64,000 nt of DNA. Source: Cichorium intybus (taxonomy: Eukaryota; Streptophyta; Magnoliopsida; Asterales; Asteraceae). Under the pieces are notes generated by a model. It did no database searches and was not told where the DNA came from. It worked only from the letters and a program-made list of their open reading frames with translations. Below, in pieces: positions 54,541 to 64,000 of this stretch. Position 1 is the first letter of the stretch, and every line of letters begins with the position of its first letter. Where the stretch lies: positions 86,704,250 to 86,768,249 of the forward strand of contig CM042015.1 of NCBI GenBank assembly GCA_023525715.1, written 5' to 3'. The translations under genes were made by a program, and so were the position numbers.

Positions 54541-56051
54541 CTACTCATCATTATCACTGTTTCCATCATCGTTATCATCATCTTCTTCTTCTTGCAATTG
54601 TCGCCTAAATGCTTTCATTTTTTCAACTTTTCTTGGGTTGTTGAATATACGGTCTACATCATCCATCTACAAAGTACACAACAAATGTATTAAGTACACA
54701 ACAAATTACTAAGAAATGCTAGCCAAACTATAAAGTACACAACAAATGTATTAAGTCATTATCAAATAAGTTACAACTAACCGGAGTACTCTGTGGTGGT
54801 TGTGATGATTGGCCCTCCATAAAAGAAGGATTTCTTGGAACTTTGTTTTCCAGACGGTTTACGTCCGATCCCTCTTATGTGTCCTCGTCGAGTACTAAGC
54901 ACTTTTTCAAATATAGCCACCTCGTCTACTGGAGTGTTTGTGGGGTTACATATTGCGTATTGCTCGTTAAGCTCACGAAGTAAATCATTTGTAATTTACA
55001 ATGATGATTAACATAGATTAGTATACTTCTTATTTAAAGTAAAAAACAATAATATACATATAACTATAAACAAAAAACACCATTGTACTTACATATTTTT
55101 TCTCAACATCTGGGCTATCAAACTTCCCTTCTTTATTAGTATGTGCATCATGATAGGCTTCAATTCTGGTAATGCCCTGTTTCACATTAAAAATTAGATT
55201 ATACTCTAAAACTAACGCGTATAATTATAACTTACTTTCTTGAATGCAGCGTTACTGTAGGTACTTGTCCCTCCACGGTTTTTTACTGTTTGTTTGGCAC
55301 GATTACCACTATTTTGTAGAGAGCGCTCAAGAAATTTAGGACTCTTGAAAAGATCAACCGCACTGTCCCAGTTTTTTTGACTCATACCCCGGGGGGATTA
55401 GCCCTTGCTCTCTCCACATCACGCACCCCTCCATTTTTACCAAAATAATCATTCGCAATAGATTTACGGCCTCTATAACGCTTTCCTACTTGACATTCAA
55501 TGCCCTCCCATAAAGCTCTTCCATCGGGATCATTTTGAATCGAATCAAAATCAAAGTATGTCTACAAATAAAAAAAGTTAGATAAATAAAAAGTAATAAA
55601 AAATCAACAAATGAAATATAATTATATAAATAATTTACCCGTAGGTGCTCCCACAAGCCATTCTTTTCGTCTTCTGGAACTTCTGCCCATGATTTTTTGT
55701 CTAATGGAATGTCTCGCCAAATATAATCGCCAGCCTCACGAATAAAAAGGTCATAATAGTCACCAACTGGAATGTAGGTAGCAGCCCTATCCCAAACTAA
55801 CGGTAAAGGCCGCCTGCCATTAGCTACCCATTTCTCAATCATCTTAAGATTTTTTTACTTGCCTCTACGATTCATGGGTTGAGCTGCAAATGCAATTAAA
55901 AAATATTATTAGTCATAATTTATAAGAGTGATTTGTCAAATAAATAAATCTTAAAAAACTTACTATCCTGTTGATGATGGCTAGGGCCTCCAAAACCTCG
56001 TGGCGGTGGCTCCCCATCACCATCTCCTCCGTGGCCCATTACATCGGCCAT
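54541..56051 (-). pseudogene. CACTA-associated transposase (Transposase_24/Ptta-like), decayed
   Basis: A multi-exon minus-strand gene. The ATG at 56051 begins MADVMGHGGDGDGEPPPRGF. After an intron come NRRGK, a stop, then MIEKWVANGRRPLPLVWDRA, IPVGDYYDLFIREAG and WAEVPEDEKNGLWEHLR (55842-55640). The next exons give YFDFDSIQNDPDGRALWEG, GKRYRGRKSIANDYFG, NWDSAVDLFKSPKFLERSLQ, NSGNRAKQTVKNRGGTSTYS, ITRIEAYHDAHTNKEGKFDS and IFEKVLSTRRGHIRGIGRKP, the hallmark S-x2-N-x2-NR, TH-x3-G and R-x-GHIRG-x-G blocks. The last exon (54666-54541) has an acidic tail. An in-frame TAA and a 1-base shift at PPG|MSQ break it. Confidence 0.8.
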
Positions 56052-57000
56052 CATATATGTGATCGCAATCCAGAAGAAAAATCTCATCCTGAAAAGTTAT
56101 AAGATATAGAATATAGAAATACAAAATGAAATACAATGCCATAATTACAACATATAAACAAGAAGTATATTTCTATTTCAATGAGCCAAGTTCGATTACA
56201 ATGAGACAATAATACATATAAAAAATTTCACTCCTTCTCGCCCTCAGACATTTCAGTGTCATCCTCATAAGTTTCACAATCAAAATCGCTCCCGTCATAA
56301 TCAGTCTCGTCTTCAGATACTTCATTAATGCGTCAGAGTTACAGACATATGATTAAACCTCTACTGTCGATGTGTTGTTTGGATCTCTCAACAAAACTAT
56401 TGAGTCCTTCCTCGAATGCGTCAGAGTTACGGTTTTCAAGAGTAATCCAACTTTTATCGATAGACATGATGTAACTGAAACATAAAAGATGTTTGAATTA
56501 AATTTCATATTAGATTATTTTAGGGGAAACCACGATGTTAGAGATTTTTTGTTCACCAAAATGGCAACAAAAAAATCAGAATAGAGATAGAGTATTCATA
56601 ATGCAGTCCCAAAACGAAATAGACTGTCTCGATCAGAATATTTTGGAGAAATCGGACAACGGATAGACTATTGACAAAGGTAGGCTTCTACACCCATTTT
56701 TTGAATACATTACCTCATATGTGAATGCGCATTACATGATTGGTCGTTTAAGAAAAATTCGGCAGCATTTCCCCTTAGCTCCCAGGTGTATTTGTAAATA
56801 TATACCCAAGGAGTAAAGAGAAAATGACAACCAAATATTTCTTAAACAGACAATCATGCAATACGCATTCACATCCTAAATGAGATAAAGTATTCAAAAA
56901 GCAGTCCCAAAACGGGGACAACCCGAAATCAATTTCGAGCGGGTATTTCTAAGCTTAAGATGATCAAAAAGAAAAAGAATTAAACTAAAAATCAATGAGT

Positions 57001-57310
57001 TTAGGATGTAGAATTTATGGTTTGGGTTTAGGGTTTAGGGTTTAGAAATTAGAGTTTAGGTTTAGGGTTTAGGGTTTAAGGTTTTAGAATTTAGGCTTTA
57101 AGGTTTAAAATATATGGTTTATGTTTTAGAATTTAGAATTTAAGGTTTACCGTTTAAGGTTTATGTCTTAGAATTTAAGGTTTAGGTTTATGGTTTAAGG
57201 TTTAAGTATTAAGGTTTAATGTTTATGTTTTAGAATTTAGGCTTTAATATTTAGGGTTTAGGTTTTAGAATTTAGTTCTTAACTTTAGGGTTTAGGGTTT
57301 ATGTTTTACT
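57001..57310. repeat. Degenerate TTTAGGG repeats (telomere-like)
   Basis: At 57020-57080 there are several perfect TTTAGGG or GGGTTTAGGGTTTAG runs. Decayed TTTAAGG and TTTAGAA units follow to about 57310. The plant telomere unit is TTTAGGG, but degenerate runs like this are also common in introns and transposons. Confidence 0.75.
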
Positions 57311-57451
57311 TTAGTATTTTTGTTAATTATAGCATCCTACTTTTGTTTTTTGTTTCTATTAGAGCATTGTGGTTTCTTATTTTTGTTAATTAAAGTATTC
57401 TAATTTTGTTGTTTTCAATTATAGCAATCTAAAGAAATCGTTAACTAATAA

Positions 57452-57635
57452 GTTCTTAACAAATAAGTCAAAATAAGTCCTAACTATCATACATTCCATT
57501 AACATAATATTAAGTCATAACTAATAGAGTTCTTAACAAATAAGTCAAAATAAGTCCTAACTATCATACATTCCATTAACATAATATTAAGTCGTAACTA
57601 ATAAAGTTCTTAACAAATAAGTCAAAATAAATTCA
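57452..57635. repeat. 77-bp tandem repeat, two copies plus part of a third
   Basis: Units start GTTCTTAACAAATAAGTCAA at 57452, 57529 and 57606. The first two differ by only one or two bases. The third diverges after about 30 bp. Confidence 0.9.
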
Positions 57636-58730
57636 ATACATAATATTAAGTTCTTAAAAATATTAATAGAAATCATCAAATATCAAACATAACATACATC
57701 CCATTAGCAATTTCATACAAATTCAATCATGTGTTTATATAAAAATATACATATACAATCCTATAATTTCACATATATTAACTAATGCAAAATCTATAAA
57801 AATTAACACAAAATGTATTCAATGTGCATATGATAAAATCCATATATATTAACATACATTTTAACAAAATATTACACAATCAAAACTTTATACATCAAAG
57901 AATCAACATGCGTATAGTTTAAATGATCAATCAATTCTCTATATATGTTATGATTAATTATGTTATGATCTATATCAACTTATCCTATCAAAATCATTTA
58001 TGGGTTATGGTCGTATGGGGTGCCCGGCTGCCCGCTACCTATTGGTCATCTAACTATTAGTTTTTTTTCTTTATTTTACTCTTTTTGTAATGCTCAAATC
58101 TCAATTAGGATAAGTCGTCATAATGTTTTGCGTAATTGTATTGCTTTCTATATTTTATTTCTTTCTTTATTTTTATTCATGTGAAATTGTGACAAGTGTT
58201 ATATTTAATAAAACTAATAATATTTTAATACACATGCCACAATTTAACTTGGATATGAATATTAGTAGAAATAAAAGATAGGAACAAAAATAATTTCTTT
58301 AATGTTTTTTCGTTATTGAGTTGGCTGAGGACTTATTATTTACGCCATTTTTTTTCTCTAATTTGACTTAAATTGTCGTATATATGTTCTCTTAAACAAT
58401 ACAATACTTCTTACTTTAGACTAATCTAGAAATATTATATTTTTATATAAATAATTCTATTTAAAATAACAAATAATCTTGATTTATATAATTCAAAAAA
58501 TAAACTTCTTTTTGAAAATTTTGATTAAAAAAGGACTAACTTTGATGGCAAAACCTCATTAAAGACATATCTATACATCTATTATCTATTATACTTAATA
58601 AATAAAAAACTTGGGATGTCACTTGGTGTATTTCTAGATCCTCAACATGTCACGTGACATATTATGGTTAAACAATTTTAATATCTTCTCGGTTCTATTT
58701 GAATGCGCAGTGATACCATGATTGTTAAAA

Positions 58731-59969
58731 GGGTTATTTACAGAAAAGTCCCGATATTTTGGGGAAATTAACGAAAAAGTCCTAAAATATTTTTTTTGAA
58801 TAGAAAAGCCTAAGAAAGTAGAAAAATTATTCAATTTAACCCTTTTTTTTACCGGCTACCGGTAAAAGGGCTAAACTGAATAAATTTACCGGTTTCCTGG
58901 GCTTTTCTGTCAAAAAATTATTTTGGGACTTTTTCGTTAATTTCTCCAAAGTATCAGTTTTGGTTCTTAATAGTTTTGGTCCTTCACAATTTTGATCCTT
59001 AACAATTTTAGTCCCTAATAGTTAATCCTTCACAGTTTTGGTCCTTAACAACTTTGGTCCTTTACGGTTTTGGTCCTTAACAATTTGGTCCTTCACAGTT
59101 TGGTCCTTCCCGGTTTTGGTCCTTTACAATTTTAGTCCTTAACAGTTTTGGTCCTTCAGAGTTTTGGTCCTTAATCCTTAATTTTGTCCAAAGCACATGA
59201 AGGGATAAAATTTTCAGAAAGTCATGGAGAGGTTATCTGACACAAACCATGTTCTTATGCAGGCCCTATGTACTCAGGAAAATCGTAGGCATGTACGTGG
59301 GCCGGAAAAATATGTAACCCCGCACCAATTTTTTTTTTTTTTTTGGCCAAGACCATTAAGCACTACATGGACAATGAGAAAAAAGTATTGGTGCGGGGTT
59401 ACATATTTTCTCATCTCACGTACATGCCCATGGTTTTCCTAAGTACCTAGGGTCTGCGTAAAAACATCGTTTGTCCCACATATAACATCTCCATGACTTT
59501 CTGAATTTTTTAGCCGTTCCTATAGTTGGAACAAAATTTAGGTTTAGGGACCAAAACTATGAAGGACCAGAACTGTTAAGGATTAAATTGTGAAGGACAA
59601 CAACTGTTAAGGACGAAAACTGTGAAGGACCAAACCGTGAAGGACCATAACTATGAAGGACCAAAGTTGTTAAGGACCAAAATTGTGAAGGATTAACTGT
59701 TAGGGACGAAAAGTGTTAAGAACCAAATTGTGAATGACAAAAACTAATATTTTGGAGAAATTAACGAAAAAGTCCCAAAATAATTTATTGACAGAAAAGC
59801 CCAGAAAACTGGTAAAATTATTCAGTTTAGCCCTTTTCTGCCGGTAGCCGGTAAAAAAGGGCTAAATTGAATAATTTTACCGGTTTCCTGGGCTTTTCTG
59901 TTCAAAAAAATATTTTGGGACTTTTTCGTTAATTTCTCCAAAATATCGGGACTTTTCTGTAAATAACCC
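58731..59969. mobile_element. MULE-like fold-back element (unit 2)
   Basis: The duplicated copy of the element at 49692-50928, with the same termini and 9-bp TTGTTAAAA flanks (58722-58730 and 59970-59978). It is two bases longer through T-run differences. A plus-strand frame at 59224-59442 crosses the central palindrome and is not a gene. Confidence 0.92.
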
Positions 59970-60397
59970 TTGTTAAAAATCAGTAAACAAATTGGATATA
60001 ATTTCCAACTAAAATTGCTAATTAAAAAGCAGGAATATCTACCGTCAGCTCTTATAAATCAACAATTTGATTATGATTTGATTAATAATATCCTAATATT
60101 TTAGGAACCGATTTCATTCCTTAATTTCAATATTTATAGGGTTCGACTCCTATTTATATATGTTTTTAATCATTCTATATAATACACAAGTTTCTACCTA
60201 GGTATATACGTAAAGAAAATGGACAACAATATAAAAAACATGAAAGCTATTATGATTAATAAAATAACCGAAATCAAATAATGAGTTGGTTGTGCCAAAA
60301 AAAACAACAAAAATATACAAACATTTAGGAAGCAGTGCGTCTCGATATAATAATCAACAGATTCAAAAACTTAGTTGTATTTGACTTTGAAAATTAG

Positions 60398-63132
<2,735 letters not shown>

Positions 63133-63752
63133 CACTACAAGGATTAGTAGTTTTAGCGGCGACAAAGGTCGCCCCTAATAGTCCAATATGTCGCACCTAA
63201 AGGCATTAGCGGCGACATGTCGCCCCTAAAACTGTCGCTGCTATAGCTTCGTCGCTAATGCTTCAGTGTCGCCGTTAATACGTTTAAGTCGCCCCTATAG
63301 TGTCGCCACTAAAGCGTTCGTCACCATTATGGTACGCCGTCACTAAAACGTTCGTTGCTAATACATGTCGCCGCTAATACTTTTAAGTCGCCCCTAATAG
63401 CTTTTTTTTCCTTTTTTCTGTTTGCCTTATTTTCATTAAGTTCTTAATACATAAGCTCTTAATCAATTCAGACAGGTTCCAGAAAATGCAGAAATTTAAA
63501 TAACATCCAGAAATAGTTATATAATCTATAACATGTTTCAAAACCCATAACATGTCTCAAAATCCATAACATGTCTTAAAATACTAAATAAAACATTAAC
63601 TACTCGTCATAATCTAAAAAAACTACTCATCATTATCACTGTTTCCATCATCGTTATCATCATCTTCTTCTTCTTGCAATTGTCGCCTAAATGCTTTCAT
63701 TTTTTCAACTTTTCTTGGGTTGTTGAATATACGGTCTACATCATCCATCTAC

Positions 63753-63773
<21 letters not shown>
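63133..63773. mobile_element. Internally deleted CACTA element upstream of GA2ox copy 2
   Basis: It has the same left end as 54036 (CACTACAAGGATTAGTAGTT) with GTCGCC(C/G)CTAA subterminal repeats. At 63756 the sequence jumps to GCACTAATTCTTGTAGTG, an inverted CACTA terminus. Only 641 bp remain, including the last transposase exon (63623-63748). The flanks (TTT left, TGT right) do not match, so the right terminus may come from a different event. Confidence 0.8.
63623..63748 (-). pseudogene. Last exon of the CACTA transposase, remnant
   Basis: Identical in reading to 54541-54666: MDDVDRIFNNPRKVEKMKAF followed by a Glu/Asp-rich tail and a TAG stop, 41 codons. The upstream exons are deleted in this copy. 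Confidence 0.85.
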
Positions 63774-63891
<118 letters not shown>

Positions 63892-63912
<21 letters not shown>

Positions 63913-64000
63913 TAGCGGCGCCCCCTTTAGGGGCGACACCAAGCCTGACGAGCCGAGTGTCGCCGCTAAAGCTCATGTCGCCCCTAAAGGGGTCGCCGCT
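63892..64000. mobile_element. Start of another CACTA element, continues beyond the window
   Basis: It starts CACTACAAGAATTAGTGCTT and continues with AGCGGCGCCCCCTTTAGGGG and TCGCCGCTAAAG units, the same family as 54036 and 63133 but with a distinct subterminal layout. No coding sequence is reached in the window. Confidence 0.82.

Larger units (their letters stand above)
54036..57950. mobile_element. CACTA element upstream of GA2ox copy 1, right end missing
   Basis: It starts CACTACAAGGATTAGTAGTT after TTT, and the first 290 bp are subterminal repeats of the type GTCGCCCCTAATA and GTCGCCGCTAAT. A decayed Transposase_24-like gene follows on the minus strand (54541-56051). No right terminus with inverse subterminal repeats appears before the duplication junction at 57950, so the element is truncated. 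Its left end belongs to the same family as the termini at 63773 and 63892. Confidence 0.82.

Overview
This is a plant nuclear window: AT-rich, with long (TA)n, (GA)n and (AAT)n microsatellites, plant-type introns, and nested LTR retrotransposons, CACTA, hAT, Mutator-like (MULE) and Helitron elements. A eudicot is likely. The LTR leaders and the LINE-type protein remnant resemble Asteraceae repeats, but that is recollection, not a search result. No bacterial genes, CRISPR arrays, rRNA or tRNA genes were seen.

The only convincing intact host genes are two three-exon genes on the minus strand, 51357-53790 and 60398-62871. Each encodes a 340-residue 2-oxoglutarate/Fe(II) dioxygenase of the gibberellin 2-oxidase (GA2ox) type, which inactivates C19 gibberellins. 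They lie in a head-to-tail tandem duplication of about 9.04 kb: unit 1 is 48911-57950, and unit 2 starts directly at 57951 and stays homologous to 63756. The two proteins differ at one residue (286: Ser in copy 1, Pro in copy 2). Each gene has the same surroundings: a MULE-like fold-back element about 430 bp past the stop codon, a (TA)n tract in intron 1, a second (TA)n tract in the promoter, and a CACTA element about 245-260 bp upstream of the ATG. The CACTA copy in unit 2 is internally deleted and ends in a perfect palindrome that begins where the homology stops.

Layout. 1-5.5 kb: CACTA remnants and microsatellites. 5.5-14.4 kb: a 9-kb CACTA element with a broken transposase gene, a 21-bp minisatellite and a nested MULE-like element carrying a gene-like leader. 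14.4-23.3 kb: two gypsy-type LTR segments, possible hAT sequence and a second MULE-like element. 23.8-27.5 kb: a Helitron in a repeat with a reconstructible empty site, a 1.2-kb hAT element with a perfect 8-bp target duplication, and a perfect 183-bp tandem duplication. 28.3-31.9 kb: a LINE ORF1 remnant and unrecognised decayed sequence. 31.9-38.1 kb: a dead, truncated Ty3/gypsy element on the minus strand, with a hAT MITE in its LTR. 38.1-43.3 kb: a retroelement coding remnant and a solo LTR with a 5-bp target duplication. 43.5-48.8 kb: two related inverted-repeat elements set in (TA)n microsatellites, with a CACTA element at the edge of the second. 48.9-64 kb: the GA2ox duplication.

The main biological question is whether the GA2ox duplication is real or an assembly artefact. 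If real, it bears on GA2ox dosage and on how the flanking CACTA, fold-back and (TA)n sequences affect expression.
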